Part shown: piece after piece, positions 45,800-54,836 of the stretch
Position numbering within the stretch: position 1 is the stretch's first letter
How the letters are laid out: every line of letters starts with the position of its first letter
Origin: Iodobacter sp.
GTDB lineage: Bacteria > Pseudomonadota > Gammaproteobacteria > Burkholderiales > Chitinibacteraceae
DNA length: 64,000 bases
Direction of reading: 5' to 3'
Assembly: GCF_025352645.1 (NCBI RefSeq)
Contig: NZ_JANXSO010000074.1
Coordinates: forward strand, 32,235 to 96,234
Position numbers and translations under genes: made by a program
The notes under the pieces: generated by a model
Seen by the model: only the letters and a program-made list of their open reading frames with translations
Database searches by the model: none
Told to the model about the DNA's origin: nothing

Positions 45800-46443
45800 T
45801 AATCACCCAAAACTTCAAGCAAGACATATTTAAATGCGGAAGCATCCGCAGGCGGGTTGGCTACTTTTTCACGGCGTACTTTGATTTTGTAGCTTTTCCC
45901 TGCCACATAATCGAAACCTTCGATGTGGTCATAAAAAAGCGTCCATTCTGCGGCAGGCGACTCACGGGTCTGCAGGCAATTCATAGGCACAACGCCGGTA
46001 CAGGCTTTGGTTTCTGGCGCGATATAAAGCACTTGCTCGATCGCATCGGGCTGGCGAACAAAGATGAGTCGCTCGCCTTTCGCGGCTAAAAACACCAAGC
46101 GGTTACCTTTTTGCAAACGGTAGCGCTGCGCCTTGTCCAACACACCCAAGACGGCGGATTCTACTTGCGCCGCCTGCTCATCCAAGCAAGCCATCCGCGT
46201 ACTGGCGAGCGGGCCTACTTTTAGCTTGGGCAAAGTGCTGATACCGCCAGAATAACGATTACACCCAGAGAATCCACTCACCCGATCGCCACTGATGCTT
46301 AAGGTCGCCTTTTTGGGCTCACGCTGAGTAACGCCTGCATGCCGCCATTCGCTTAAAACATAATCACCATCCAAAAGAGAACGCGCTTGCGCGCTTATGG
46401 CCACCACTAACAGCGCCGTTGCCAGCAAAGATTTATTGAACAT
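45799..46443 (-). CDS. Secreted META/DUF4377-domain protein (HslJ-like)
   Basis: A 214-residue exported protein. It has an N-terminal signal peptide (KSLLATALLVVAISAQA), then a META domain like that of heat-shock protein HslJ (LDGDYVLSEWRHAG, GFSGCNRYSGGIS, ASTRMAC), and a C-terminal DUF4377-type domain (LYIAPETKACTGVVPMNCL, IEGFDYVAGKSYKIKV, ending YVLLEVL). Both domain types occur in periplasmic or lipoprotein-like proteins of unclear role; HslJ is tied to novobiocin resistance in E. coli. It overlaps tyrA by one base, an odd place for an exported protein. Confidence 0.87.
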   Translation of the reverse strand: MFNKSLLATALLVVAISAQARSLLDGDYVLSEWRHAGVTQREPKKATLSISGDRVSGFSGCNRYSGGISTLPKLKVGPLASTRMACLDEQAAQVESAVLGVLDKAQRYRLQKGNRLVFLAAKGERLIFVRQPDAIEQVLYIAPETKACTGVVPMNCLQTRESPAAEWTLFYDHIEGFDYVAGKSYKIKVRREKVANPPADASAFKYVLLEVLGD

Positions 46444-46452
46444 GACTATCCT

Positions 46453-47454
46453 TTAAAGAGATCGGCCCAAGGCCAGAGCTATGGGTTTTAAGGCCGCAAG
46501 TGTATCTAGCAAAGCTTGCGGGCTAAGTGCTTGATCTGCAGCGTAGCGTGCCTCCGCAGGGTTGGGGTGCACATCCAGCAACACCCCATCCGCCCCTGCC
46601 GCAATGGCCGCTTGCGCCAAAGCGGGCACCATCCAAGATTTGCCACCGGCATCACTAGGATCAACCATCACCGGCAAATGCGTTTCTTGCTTAAGCACCG
46701 CAATCGCACTGATATCCAAGACATTGCGGTAGGCCGTTTCAAAAGTACGAATACCATGTTCGCAGAAAATAATATTGTGATTACCTCCCGCCGCAATCGA
46801 TTCAGCAGCCATTAGCCACTCCACAATGGTTGCCGAAACGCCACGCTTTAAGATAATCGGCTTATTGATACGCCCAACTTCCCTGAGTAAATCCAGATTT
46901 TGCATATTACGCTCGCCAATCTGGATGATTTCAACGTCGTACTCCATAAACGTATCCAGCATGCGCACATCCGGCAGCTCCGCCACAATGGGCAGTTGAT
47001 GCCGCGCTGCAGCGTCTCTTAATAAACCCAACGCTTCGCGCTGCTGAGCGGCAGGGTGTGCGCCAAAAGAGCCGCTGCGCATCAGCCGGCAAGGCGCTGC
47101 CGCAACGGCATCGGCGGTTAAATCCATTTGCTGCGCCGATTCTGCTACATAAGCCCCCGCAATCACTTGGATCTGCAACCCGCCAATTTCAACGCCACGC
47201 ACTTTAATAATGGTGCCACTGGGGTGCGTACTACGCGAAACAATCTTATATTGCTTGGCCACCCGATTCACCCGCTCCACCCCAGGCAAGATGGCAAAAC
47301 GCGAAGGCTCTAGGCGCTCCTCATCCCCAATCACCCCAATTATGGTGAGCTCTGCGCCACGGGAAAGGTGCTCTTTTAAACCCGCCTGATGAATTTTATT
47401 CACCACGTTTTCGATTTGCGCTTCGCTTGCGCCGTATTTCATCACAATAATCAT
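46453..47454 (-). CDS. DAHP synthase-like protein (type I-beta fold) with altered active site
   Basis: A 333-residue protein with the layout of Thermotoga-type DAHP synthase: an N-terminal ferredoxin-like regulatory domain (IIVMKYGASEAQIENVVNKI, about 1-75) followed by the TIM barrel. Much of the barrel is conserved (EIIQIGERNMQNLDLLREVG, KPIILKRGVSATIVEWLMAA, GIRTFE, NVLDISAIAVLK). Key catalytic parts are not: GPCSVE with the metal-binding Cys reads GAYVAE; the RGGAYKPRTSPY loop reads RSGSFGAHPAAQ; DPSHSGG with metal-binding His reads DPSDAGG; and VEVHPEP reads LDVHPNP. Mn-dependent DAHP synthesis therefore looks unlikely, and it may be a regulatory or repurposed protein. It is 9 nt upstream of the META gene and two genes from tyrA. 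Comparison with the family is from memory. Confidence 0.85.
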   Translation of the reverse strand: MIIVMKYGASEAQIENVVNKIHQAGLKEHLSRGAELTIIGVIGDEERLEPSRFAILPGVERVNRVAKQYKIVSRSTHPSGTIIKVRGVEIGGLQIQVIAGAYVAESAQQMDLTADAVAAAPCRLMRSGSFGAHPAAQQREALGLLRDAAARHQLPIVAELPDVRMLDTFMEYDVEIIQIGERNMQNLDLLREVGRINKPIILKRGVSATIVEWLMAAESIAAGGNHNIIFCEHGIRTFETAYRNVLDISAIAVLKQETHLPVMVDPSDAGGKSWMVPALAQAAIAAGADGVLLDVHPNPAEARYAADQALSPQALLDTLAALKPIALALGRSL

Positions 47455-47495
47455 GCGCCGCCTTTTTAATCTATTTTATGCACAACGACTTTTTA

Positions 47496-47696
47496 CCCAC
47501 GAACAACACTAAACACACGAAATATACGAAAAGACAATGAAACACACAGGAGATCTAGCCAATAAAGCTGCATTTTTCCGAGCTACGAGTCACCAATTTA
47601 CTTCGTAAGTAATTTATTGAGCGTGTTATGGCTTAAACTTACCAAAGGGAACCTCTAAAAACCCATCTATTCATTTTTTTTCGTGTATTTCGTGGG
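47496..47696. repeat. Inverted-repeat element with ACGAAATACACGAAA-type arms
   Basis: The left arm CACACGAAATATACGAAAA (47514-47532), preceded by CCCACGAA at 47496, is an inverted near-copy (17 of 19) of the right arm, which reads CCCACGAAATACACGAAAA on minus (47678-47696). About 145 nt separate the arms. No ORF lies inside, so it looks like a small non-coding mobile or palindromic element. Confidence 0.55.
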
Positions 47697-47740
47697 CAAT
47701 GCATTTATTGATCTCACTCATGAACATCAAGCCATAAGAT

Positions 47741-47779
47741 TAAAAAAACCTGCAAACACAACGGCTTACAGGTTTTTAA
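47741..47779 (-). terminator. Intrinsic terminator after pgsA
   Basis: On minus an AAAAACCTG / CAGGTTTTT stem with a 16-nt loop, then a T-run. Confidence 0.75.
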
Positions 47780-47802
47780 TCTATCACTCAGGCATCAACA
47801 CA

Positions 47803-48372
47803 TTATTCTTCTTTAAATTGCTGTGCAGCCAATTGCAAATAGTAAAACATAGAAATAATCGTCAATATACCGGCAATATATAGCGCCAGTGTGCCTATTA
47901 ATTGTGTAGAAACACCTGGCAATAAAGGCCCTGCCCAAAGCAGCAATAAAATGGCAATCATTTGTGCGCCAGTTTTTAATTTACCAATATACGCCACGGC
48001 CGTGCTTTTGGATTTACCTTGCTGCGCCATCCATTCGCGCAGCGCAGAAATAGTAATTTCGCGGCCAATAATAATCACCGCCAACCATGTTGGGGCACGG
48101 GCCAACTCCACTAATAAAATCAGGGAGGCGGCGACCATTAATTTATCCGCCACAGGGTCTAAAAATGCGCCAAAGCTAGAGGTTTGATTCCAACGACGTG
48201 CCAAATAACCATCAAACCAATCGGTGATTGCCGCAAGAAAAAACAAGGCACTACCCACCATGTTTTGGGTAATCAGTGGCATAAAACTAATCGGCAGGTA
48301 ATACACGCCCACAAAAATAGGAATCAGCGCAACGCGCAACCATGTCAGAAATATCGGCAAATTAAAAGGCAT
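47803..48372 (-). CDS. pgsA: CDP-diacylglycerol-glycerol-3-phosphate 3-phosphatidyltransferase
   Basis: Inner-membrane enzyme that makes phosphatidylglycerol phosphate, the committed step to PG and cardiolipin. The 189-residue protein starts with NLPIFLTWLRVALIPIFV and has the CDP-alcohol phosphotransferase signature D-G-x2-A-R-x8-G-x3-D-x3-D in DGYLARRWNQTSSFGAFLDP followed by VADK. Five or six hydrophobic helices follow. It is downstream of uvrC, as in E. coli. Confidence 0.95.
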   Translation of the reverse strand: MPFNLPIFLTWLRVALIPIFVGVYYLPISFMPLITQNMVGSALFFLAAITDWFDGYLARRWNQTSSFGAFLDPVADKLMVAASLILLVELARAPTWLAVIIIGREITISALREWMAQQGKSKSTAVAYIGKLKTGAQMIAILLLLWAGPLLPGVSTQLIGTLALYIAGILTIISMFYYLQLAAQQFKEE

Positions 48373-48611
48373 GCGAATACAGAACCCAATGGCAAATACA
48401 GCAAGAAAATCGCATTCTACCAGTATGCACAGCCCGATTGCGGATCAAGCTCGTTTTATTCAGGGCATTCGTGAAAATGTGCAACAAAGTACAATTATCC
48501 AAGCTAAAGGCAATTTATCCATAGACAAAAACCAGACACTTTGCCTGCAAACTAAAAGCCGCCACAGCCAATATTGAATCAAGCGCAAAGAACAGCGCCC
48601 TATCCTTTTTA

Positions 48612-50468
48612 TTAAGCACGCAACACGGCATGGATTTTTTCTGCCAAGGCTTGGCTAATCCCCTCTACCTGCTTTAATTCATCCACACTGGCGGCCTTTA
48701 CCCCTTGCAAGCCGCCAAAGCGGGCGAGTAATTTTTGCCGCCGTTTTGGGCCGATGCCTTCTACATCTTCTAAGCTGGATGAAACCCTTGCTTTAGCGCG
48801 TCTGGCACGGTGGCCGGTGATGGCAAAACGGTGCGCTTCATCACGAATTTGCTGAATTAAATGCAAAGCGGGATGGTCACGTCGCAATTGGATTGGCTCT
48901 GGCCTATCCACCAAAATGAGCTGCTCCAAACCGGCCTTACGCGTTTCACCTTTAGCCACACCTAGCAAGATAGGCTCAAGCATGCCCACCTCGTTCATCG
49001 CCTCTACCGCCATAGATAGCTGGCCCTTACCCCCATCAATCAGTACCACATCAGGCACCATACCCTCGCCTGCTGCAATTTTGCCGTAGCGACGAATTAA
49101 GGCTTGGCGCATGGCGGCGTAATCATCCCCTGGCGTAATGCCTTCAATATTGTAGCGGCGGTATTCCTTAGGCTGCATATCCATACGGTCGTACACCACG
49201 CAAGAGGCCACGGTGGCCTCGCCCATGGTGTGCGAGATATCAAAGCATTCGATACGGGCGATGGTATCGGGCCAATTCATTGCTTCGATCAAAGATGCTA
49301 ATCGAGCATGCTGCGTAGCGGCTTGGCTGCTTCTTTGCAAAATCGCCAATTCAGCATTCTTAAGCGCCATTTCTAGCCAAACGCGTCGCTCTCCGTTGGG
49401 ATTACTATTCAATACCACCTTATGCTCGGCCTGCTGGCTCAGTAAATCCGCCAGCAGGGCAGCGTTTTCTGGCTCAGGGTGGCAAAAAATCACCGGCGGC
49501 GTATTGCGCTCTAAATAATGCTGGGCCAAAAACGCCTCAAGTGCTGCAGGCGCATCGTAACCATCGGCATGCGATGGAAATAGGTTTTTATCCCCCACAT
49601 GCCGTCCACCGCGCACCATAGCCAGGTTCACACAAATCATGCCTTGTGCAATCACACACGCCACAATATCCGCATCCACCTCGCTACTATTACTCGAAAC
49701 AAATTGCTTATCTTGGATGCGCGATAAAGCGCTAATCTGATCCCGAATCGCCGCCGCCTCTTCAAATCGCCAACTTTCAGATGCCATTTGCATGCGCGAC
49801 TCTAATTCACCTAATATCTCGCTGGCCTTGCCATTTAAAAATCGCACCGCGTTATTAACATCGCTTCGATAATCATCATGGCTAATTAAATCCACACAGG
49901 GTGCCGAGCAGCGTTTGATTTGATGTAATAAACAGGGCCTAGAACGATTGGCAAAGACCGTGTCTTCACAAGTGCGTATTTTAAAAACTTTTTGTAACAG
50001 CTGAATGCTTTCTTTAACCACATAGCCATTAGGAAAAGGGCCAAAGTATTGATGGCGTTTATCTAAAGTGCCACGGTAATAGGCTAAACGCGGTGAGTCA
50101 TGCCCCGTAATCACCACATAGGGATAGCTTTTATCGTCCCGAAACAAAATGTTATAGCGTGGGGCTAAAGCCTTGATCAGATTGTTTTCTAATACCAGCG
50201 CCTCGCCTTCGGAGCGCACCACCGTGGTGTCTAAGCGCATTACCTGCGCCAGCATTAAACGAATACGTGGGCTGTGATCATTTTTTTGGAAATAAGAGCC
50301 CACCCGCTTGCGCAGATTAATTGCCTTGCCCACATATAAAACCGTGCCATCCGCCCCCAAAAATCGATACACCCCAGGCTGATCCGGCAGGCTTTTAACT
50401 TGTTCTAATAGCGCGTCTTTAATGGCTTGAGTGGATAGAATGGCGTCAGCAGATGATTGTTCGGACAT
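48612..50468 (-). CDS. uvrC: Excinuclease ABC subunit C
   Basis: Makes both incisions in nucleotide excision repair. The 618 residues contain the N-terminal GIY-YIG nuclease ([25 protein letters not shown]), the Cys-rich region ([16 protein letters not shown]), a UVR motif for UvrB contact (about 200-235, [13 protein letters not shown]), the RNase H-like domain with [19 protein letters not shown] and [10 protein letters not shown], and a C-terminal helix-hairpin-helix pair ([17 protein letters not shown]). The order with pgsA downstream is conserved. Confidence 0.97.
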   Translation of the reverse strand: MSEQSSADAILSTQAIKDALLEQVKSLPDQPGVYRFLGADGTVLYVGKAINLRKRVGSYFQKNDHSPRIRLMLAQVMRLDTTVVRSEGEALVLENNLIKALAPRYNILFRDDKSYPYVVITGHDSPRLAYYRGTLDKRHQYFGPFPNGYVVKESIQLLQKVFKIRTCEDTVFANRSRPCLLHQIKRCSAPCVDLISHDDYRSDVNNAVRFLNGKASEILGELESRMQMASESWRFEEAAAIRDQISALSRIQDKQFVSSNSSEVDADIVACVIAQGMICVNLAMVRGGRHVGDKNLFPSHADGYDAPAALEAFLAQHYLERNTPPVIFCHPEPENAALLADLLSQQAEHKVVLNSNPNGERRVWLEMALKNAELAILQRSSQAATQHARLASLIEAMNWPDTIARIECFDISHTMGEATVASCVVYDRMDMQPKEYRRYNIEGITPGDDYAAMRQALIRRYGKIAAGEGMVPDVVLIDGGKGQLSMAVEAMNEVGMLEPILLGVAKGETRKAGLEQLILVDRPEPIQLRRDHPALHLIQQIRDEAHRFAITGHRARRAKARVSSSLEDVEGIGPKRRQKLLARFGGLQGVKAASVDELKQVEGISQALAEKIHAVLRA

Positions 50469-50718
50469 AGGATCAGAGGCTAGGCAAGTCAGAGTATCGA
50501 CATTCTACGCGGCTAAGCAGCAAATAAGTACGCCAGAGCACCTCCCACTTTGTCTTTTAAACAACGTAAGGATGTAAATAATTGGCGAGCATGATTTACG
50601 CACCTTATGATGAGCCGGTCTTTTCCTTTCGAAGCTTGTCATACATACACACCCACTCAATATCAACACCCTTGGCTGGCTTGATCTCAGCACCTTTGAG
50701 GAACAAGCCCCCAGCAAT
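50469..50718. other. Divergent gap between uvrC and nitroreductase gene
   Basis: 250 nt holding the starts of both genes. No clear promoter, repeat or RNA was seen. Confidence 0.4.
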
Positions 50719-51408
50719 ATGCTAGAAAACGCCACGCGGTTTTATAAAACCATGCAACGCAGAAAAACCATCCGCGAGTTTTCTGATCGTCCCGTGGCTA
50801 GAGCTGTGATCGAACAATATTCACTGGCCGCAGGGACTGCACCATCTGGTGCCAATCACCAACCTTGGCACTTTGCCGTTATTGAAAGCCCTTCCATCAA
50901 ACAACAAATCCGCCTTGCCGCCGAAGCAGAAGAACTCGATTTTTACACCCGACGCGCACCACCAGACTGGAAAGAGGCACTCGCCCCATTGGGCACCGAT
51001 GCAGAAAAGCCGTTTTTAGAAACCGCACCCTATCTGATTGTCATCTTTGGCCAAAAGCACAGTGAGTTTGACGATGGATTACGGCTAAAGAACTACTATG
51101 TGCCTGAGTCTGTCAATATTGCTACTGGCTTTTTGATTGCAGCATTACATCACTCTGGCCTAGCCACCCTAACCCACACCCCTAGCCCGATGGGATTTTT
51201 AAATGAAATCTGTGGGCGGAGTAAAGACGAAAAGCCTTATATCTTGCTGGTCGTTGGCTACCCAGCCGAGCATTGCCAAGTTCCCAATATCCTAAAAAAC
51301 CGCTTCACGATATTGCATCTTTTTTATAGGCAGTGTTTCAACTATGGTCAGTCCCCAATTGTTCCTAAAAATGACACCTATTCAAAAGCAGAGATCTATA
51401 GTCCCTAA
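50719..51408 (+). CDS. Nitroreductase family protein with C-terminal frameshift
   Basis: FMN-dependent oxidoreductase of the nitroreductase/BluB/iodotyrosine deiodinase superfamily. It shows [13 protein letters not shown] and the FMN site in [17 protein letters not shown], with [32 protein letters not shown] for dimer and FMN contacts. Up to [14 protein letters not shown] (about residue 190) the protein is normal. The annotated frame then runs 38 residues into sequence unlike the family. Shifting at 51291 gives [12 protein letters not shown] and a TAG at 51327-51329, the expected family ending. One C is probably missing from a CCC run at about 51291, by mutation or sequencing error. The ribosome site is weak, so the start is not certain. 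Confidence 0.85.
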   Translation: MLENATRFYKTMQRRKTIREFSDRPVARAVIEQYSLAAGTAPSGANHQPWHFAVIESPSIKQQIRLAAEAEELDFYTRRAPPDWKEALAPLGTDAEKPFLETAPYLIVIFGQKHSEFDDGLRLKNYYVPESVNIATGFLIAALHHSGLATLTHTPSPMGFLNEICGRSKDEKPYILLVVGYPAEHCQVPNILKNRFTILHLFYRQCFNYGQSPIVPKNDTYSKAEIYSP

Positions 51409-51621
51409 GTATTTTAATTCGTTTACTCATTGAAGTAATAGGTCTTAAATGCCCACTGAACCGAGCGATCATTTTTGCACTTATTTCTAATCTTTAGCAG
51501 CAGCTGCTTGCTGCGCCCCTACGAACAACATCCGTGGATGTCAAACAAACGACAAAAAACATACAAGAGGCATCCGCCTGTCTTTTTAAAGATCAACCAC
51601 AGCTTATTTCACTGAGATAAA

Positions 51622-52092
51622 ATGAAAGCAAAAACATCAAGTGTCGTGCTGTTTATTGGCCTAATTAGTATGGCTGTATTCAATACTAATGCAGCAGAAC
51701 AAAACCCCATTCCAGCATTGATTAAATCCACATCCAATCTTATTTGTCATGGTGATATTGATATGCGGGACAGCTTAAAAACTCAACTCACCATTGAATT
51801 CGATCAAAAAGAACCCAACACATTACAAGCCAACTATATTCTCACCAGTTCAAAGAATGAAAGCACGGGCGCTATTTATGGCTGCGGGGCCAGCCAAGAT
51901 TGGATGATGCGCTGCAATTATGATGCAGGCAGAATATCTGGTCTGATTTTAATGAAGCTTTCCAAAGATAAAAAAACATTAACGGGGGCATTCCCCAGTG
52001 CTGATGCAAGGACTATGGAAGAAGCCATTGAGGAAGGCTTTAAATTCACAACACGCTGCGCCACGCAAACTAGCCGTAAACCTGCGGATTGA
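51622..52092 (+). CDS. Exported protein of unknown function
   Basis: A 156-residue protein that I do not recognise. It has a signal peptide (residues 1-24, with hydrophobic VVLFIGLISMAVF and a cleavage site after NTNA) and a mature part of about 130 residues with four cysteines (LICHGD, YGCGAS, MRCNYD, TRCATQ) that could form two disulfides in the periplasm. It is rich in short beta-prone segments. No Shine-Dalgarno is clear; the upstream sequence reads ACTGAGATAAA. It is followed by a long perfect hairpin. Confidence 0.7.
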   Translation: MKAKTSSVVLFIGLISMAVFNTNAAEQNPIPALIKSTSNLICHGDIDMRDSLKTQLTIEFDQKEPNTLQANYILTSSKNESTGAIYGCGASQDWMMRCNYDAGRISGLILMKLSKDKKTLTGAFPSADARTMEEAIEEGFKFTTRCATQTSRKPAD

Positions 52093-52107
52093 TAGCACGG
52101 ACTCTGA

Positions 52108-52158
52108 GCTTTCTTAAAACCCTCACCTCCAGATTGGCGATGAGGGTTTTAAGAAAGC
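52108..52158. repeat. Perfect 18-bp inverted repeat, hairpin
   Basis: GCTTTCTTAAAACCCTCA (52108-52125) and its exact inverse (52141-52158) around a 15-nt loop. No T-run follows, though each arm contains internal A/T runs. It may act as a terminator after the exported-protein gene or as an RNA stabiliser. Confidence 0.75.
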
Positions 52159-52323
52159 AATAAAGATCAACACACTTGAGTGCGTGCTCAATACCACCTA
52201 GGTAGCAGCAAGCCAAATAAACACTTCCCCACTCTAAAACACGCCCAACTGCTACTGCTCGGTCATTCTGCATCGGTCTACAATCAAGCTATTCGCTCGA
52301 CACAACCCGTATACAGGATGACT

Positions 52324-53526
52324 ATGAATCAAGCCTACCTTGCACACCTAAATGCAACGCTCACGCAAATCCACAACGATGGTTTTGCCAAGCCTGAGCG
52401 GGTAATTGCCAGCCGCCAAAGCGCCGACATAACCTTACAGAGCGGCCAGGAAGTGCTAAATTTTTGCGCAAATAATTATTTAGGCCTAGCCGACGATGCC
52501 CGCCTGATTGCAGCGGCCAAACAGGGCATGGACGATTATGGCTATGGCTGCGCATCGGTACGCTTTATTTGCGGCACCCAGCAGGTGCATAAAGATTTAG
52601 AACAGGCGATTTCTGGCTTTCTAAAGACCGATGACACCATCCTATATTCCAGCTGTTTTGACGCCAATGGCGGCGTATTTGAAACGCTCTTGGGTGAAGA
52701 AGATGCGGTAATCTCGGACGAGCTCAACCATGCTTCAATTATCGACGGCGTGCGCCTGTGTAAAGCCAAGCGTTTCCGTTACAAAAACAACAATATGCAA
52801 GACCTTGAAGCACAGCTGATTGCCGCCGATGCTGCAGGTGCGCGCTTTAAGCTAGTGGTCACCGATGGCGTATTCTCTATGGATGGCATTATCGCCGACC
52901 TAAAAGAGCTGTGCGATGTGGCCGAGCGCTATAACGCCATCGTGATGGTGGATGATTCGCACGCTGTGGGCTTTATCGGTGAAAACGGCGCGGGCACACC
53001 GGAGTTATGCGGCGTGCAAGACCGCATCGATCTTTACACCGGCACCTTGGGCAAAGCCTTGGGCGGTGCTTCAGGCGGCTATGTAGCGGGCCGCAAGCCA
53101 ATGATTGATTTACTGCGCCAGCGCTCACGCCCTTATTTGTTCTCCAATACCCTTGCCCCCGCCATTGCAGCCGCCAGCTTAAAAGTATTAGAGATTTTGG
53201 CGAGCGATGAAGGTAAAGCACTGCGTAGCAATCTAAAACGCAACGCCGAATACTTCCGTAAAGCCATGTCTGACGCGGGCTTTAGCTTAGTGCCGGGCGA
53301 GCACCCAATTGTCCCTGTAATGCTGGGCGATGCCCGCCTTGCTGGTGAAGTATCGGCAGCACTGCTTAAAGAAGGCGTGTACGTGGTTGGGTTCTCCTTC
53401 CCTGTTGTGCCCAAGGGCAAGGCCCGCATCCGCACGCAAATGTCGGCGGGGCATACACTAGAACAAATCGAAAAAACCGTCGCCGCCTTTATTAAAGTAG
53501 GCCGTGAATTAAAAGTGATTGCTTAA
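52324..53526 (+). CDS. kbl: Glycine C-acetyltransferase (2-amino-3-ketobutyrate CoA ligase)
   Basis: PLP enzyme that splits 2-amino-3-ketobutyrate with CoA into glycine and acetyl-CoA, the second step of threonine breakdown started by Tdh. The 400-residue sequence has [57 protein letters not shown] and the Schiff-base Lys244 in [14 protein letters not shown]. The frame is open back to 52180, but the ATG at 52324 has AGGA at ideal spacing and gives the family start. tdh follows after a 224-nt gap holding repeat elements. Confidence 0.96.
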   Translation: MNQAYLAHLNATLTQIHNDGFAKPERVIASRQSADITLQSGQEVLNFCANNYLGLADDARLIAAAKQGMDDYGYGCASVRFICGTQQVHKDLEQAISGFLKTDDTILYSSCFDANGGVFETLLGEEDAVISDELNHASIIDGVRLCKAKRFRYKNNNMQDLEAQLIAADAAGARFKLVVTDGVFSMDGIIADLKELCDVAERYNAIVMVDDSHAVGFIGENGAGTPELCGVQDRIDLYTGTLGKALGGASGGYVAGRKPMIDLLRQRSRPYLFSNTLAPAIAAASLKVLEILASDEGKALRSNLKRNAEYFRKAMSDAGFSLVPGEHPIVPVMLGDARLAGEVSAALLKEGVYVVGFSFPVVPKGKARIRTQMSAGHTLEQIEKTVAAFIKVGRELKVIA

Positions 53527-53544
53527 AAATAAAGACTTAAAAGT

Positions 53545-53706
53545 TCTGTAGACACAGAGATCAATCAGAACACAGAGCACACAAAGAAATTGCTAGCTTG
53601 GCTGGCGTTGTGGCATTCGTAGGGCGTTATTGAGCAAGGCTCGCGGGTTTCACCCGCCCTACACGATATGGCATGCGCTTTTCTCCGTGTGCTCTGTGCC
53701 TACAGA
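53545..53706. repeat. Inverted-repeat element with CACAGAG arms between kbl and tdh
   Basis: Outer ends TCTGTAGACACAGAG (53545-53559) and, inverted, TCTGTAGGCACAGAG (53692-53706) match at 14 of 15. A second overlapping pair, CACAGAGCACACAAAGAAA (53571-53589) against CACAGAGCACACGGAGAAA on minus (53680-53698), matches at 17 of 19. The GTAG...CTAC element is nested inside. Confidence 0.65.
53619..53662. repeat. Palindromic element, GTAG...CTAC ends, copy 3
   Basis: GTAGGGCG and CGCCCTAC ends are exact inverses. Read on minus it opens GTAGGGCGGGTGAAACCCGC, closely matching the element between arnB and arnC. It sits within the CACAGAG element. Confidence 0.7.
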
Positions 53707-53750
53707 CCCTAGGGTTTACGCATTAAATAATAAAATAATGGGAACACCAG

Positions 53751-54776
53751 ATGAAAGCCTTATCAAAATTGACCGCAGCACCTGGCCTGACGATGAATCA
53801 AGTCGAAAAGCCTGTCATCGGCCATAACGACTTGCTAATCAAAATCAAAAAAACCGCCATCTGTGGCACCGACATGCATATCTGGAAATGGGATGATTGG
53901 GCGCAGAAAACCATTCCTGTGCCCATGCACGTTGGCCACGAATATGTCGGCACAGTGGTGGAGATTGGTTCAGAAGTGCAAGGCTTTAAAATTGGCGATC
54001 GCGTTTCTGGCGAAGGCCATATCACCTGCGGCCATTGCCGTAACTGCCGCGCAGGCCGCCGTCATCTCTGCCGCAATACCGTTGGCGTGGGCGTGAATCG
54101 CCCCGGTGCTTTTGCCGAATACTTGATGCTACCAGCCTTTAACGCCTTCCCTATTCCTGACGATATTTCCGATGATTTAGCGGCTATTTTTGACCCGTTT
54201 GGCAATGCCGTACACACCGCCTTATCTTTTAATATGGTGGGTGAAGATGTATTGATTACCGGTGCAGGCCCGATCGGCATTATGGCGGTGGCGATTGCCA
54301 AACACGTTGGCGCACGCCATGTGGTAATCACCGACGTCAACGACTACCGCCTCGATCTGGCCCGCAAAATGGGCGCAACGCGCGCCGTCAACGTCTTAAA
54401 TGAAGATTTAAAAGACGTGATGGCAGATTTAAAAATGACCGAAGGCTTTGACGTGGGTTTGGAAATGTCTGGCAATCCACAGGCTTTCCGCACCATGCTG
54501 GAAACCATGCAGCACGGCGGCAAAGTGGCGCTCTTAGGCATTCCGCCATCCGACACCGCCATCGATTGGAATCAGGTCATTTTTAAAGGGCTGGAAATTA
54601 AAGGTATTTACGGCCGCGAGATGTTTGAGACTTGGTACAAAATGGTCGCCCTCATCCAATCTGGCCTCGACATCACCCCGATTATCACCCACCACTTTCC
54701 TGTAGATGAGTTTGAAGCAGGCTTTGCTGCCATGCTATCAGGCCAAAGCGGCAAGGTTATTTTAAGCTGGGAATAA
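53751..54776 (+). CDS. tdh: L-threonine 3-dehydrogenase
   Basis: Zinc- and NAD-dependent medium-chain dehydrogenase that oxidises threonine to 2-amino-3-ketobutyrate, the substrate of Kbl. The catalytic zinc ligand is Cys38 in [16 protein letters not shown], with HVGHEYVG following. The structural zinc cysteines are in [19 protein letters not shown]. The nucleotide motif GAGPIGIMA lies near residue 168. The length of 341 residues is identical to E. coli Tdh. Encoded downstream of kbl, as in E. coli, though here separated by repeats. Confidence 0.97.
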   Translation: MKALSKLTAAPGLTMNQVEKPVIGHNDLLIKIKKTAICGTDMHIWKWDDWAQKTIPVPMHVGHEYVGTVVEIGSEVQGFKIGDRVSGEGHITCGHCRNCRAGRRHLCRNTVGVGVNRPGAFAEYLMLPAFNAFPIPDDISDDLAAIFDPFGNAVHTALSFNMVGEDVLITGAGPIGIMAVAIAKHVGARHVVITDVNDYRLDLARKMGATRAVNVLNEDLKDVMADLKMTEGFDVGLEMSGNPQAFRTMLETMQHGGKVALLGIPPSDTAIDWNQVIFKGLEIKGIYGREMFETWYKMVALIQSGLDITPIITHHFPVDEFEAGFAAMLSGQSGKVILSWE

Positions 54777-54794
54777 AAAAGCGGGTTAAATAAA

Positions 54795-54821
54795 GCCATA
54801 AGGGTGCAGTGCCCTTATGGC
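54795..54821. terminator. Bidirectional hairpin between tdh and SDR gene
   Basis: GCCATAAGGG / CCCTTATGGC (10 bp). It lies between the converging tdh and SDR genes; on minus it is followed by TTTATTTAA. Confidence 0.7.
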
Positions 54822-54836
54822 CATTACATGGGTTTA

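Larger units (their letters stand above)
47455..47802. other. Intergenic region between DAHP-synthase-like gene and pgsA
   Basis: Holds an inverted-repeat element (47496-47696) and the pgsA terminator (47741-47779). No gene was seen. Confidence 0.6.

Noticed and set aside
52180..52323. 48-codon N-terminal extension of Kbl
   Set aside because: Not family-like, and the ATG at 52324 has a good ribosome site and the normal length.
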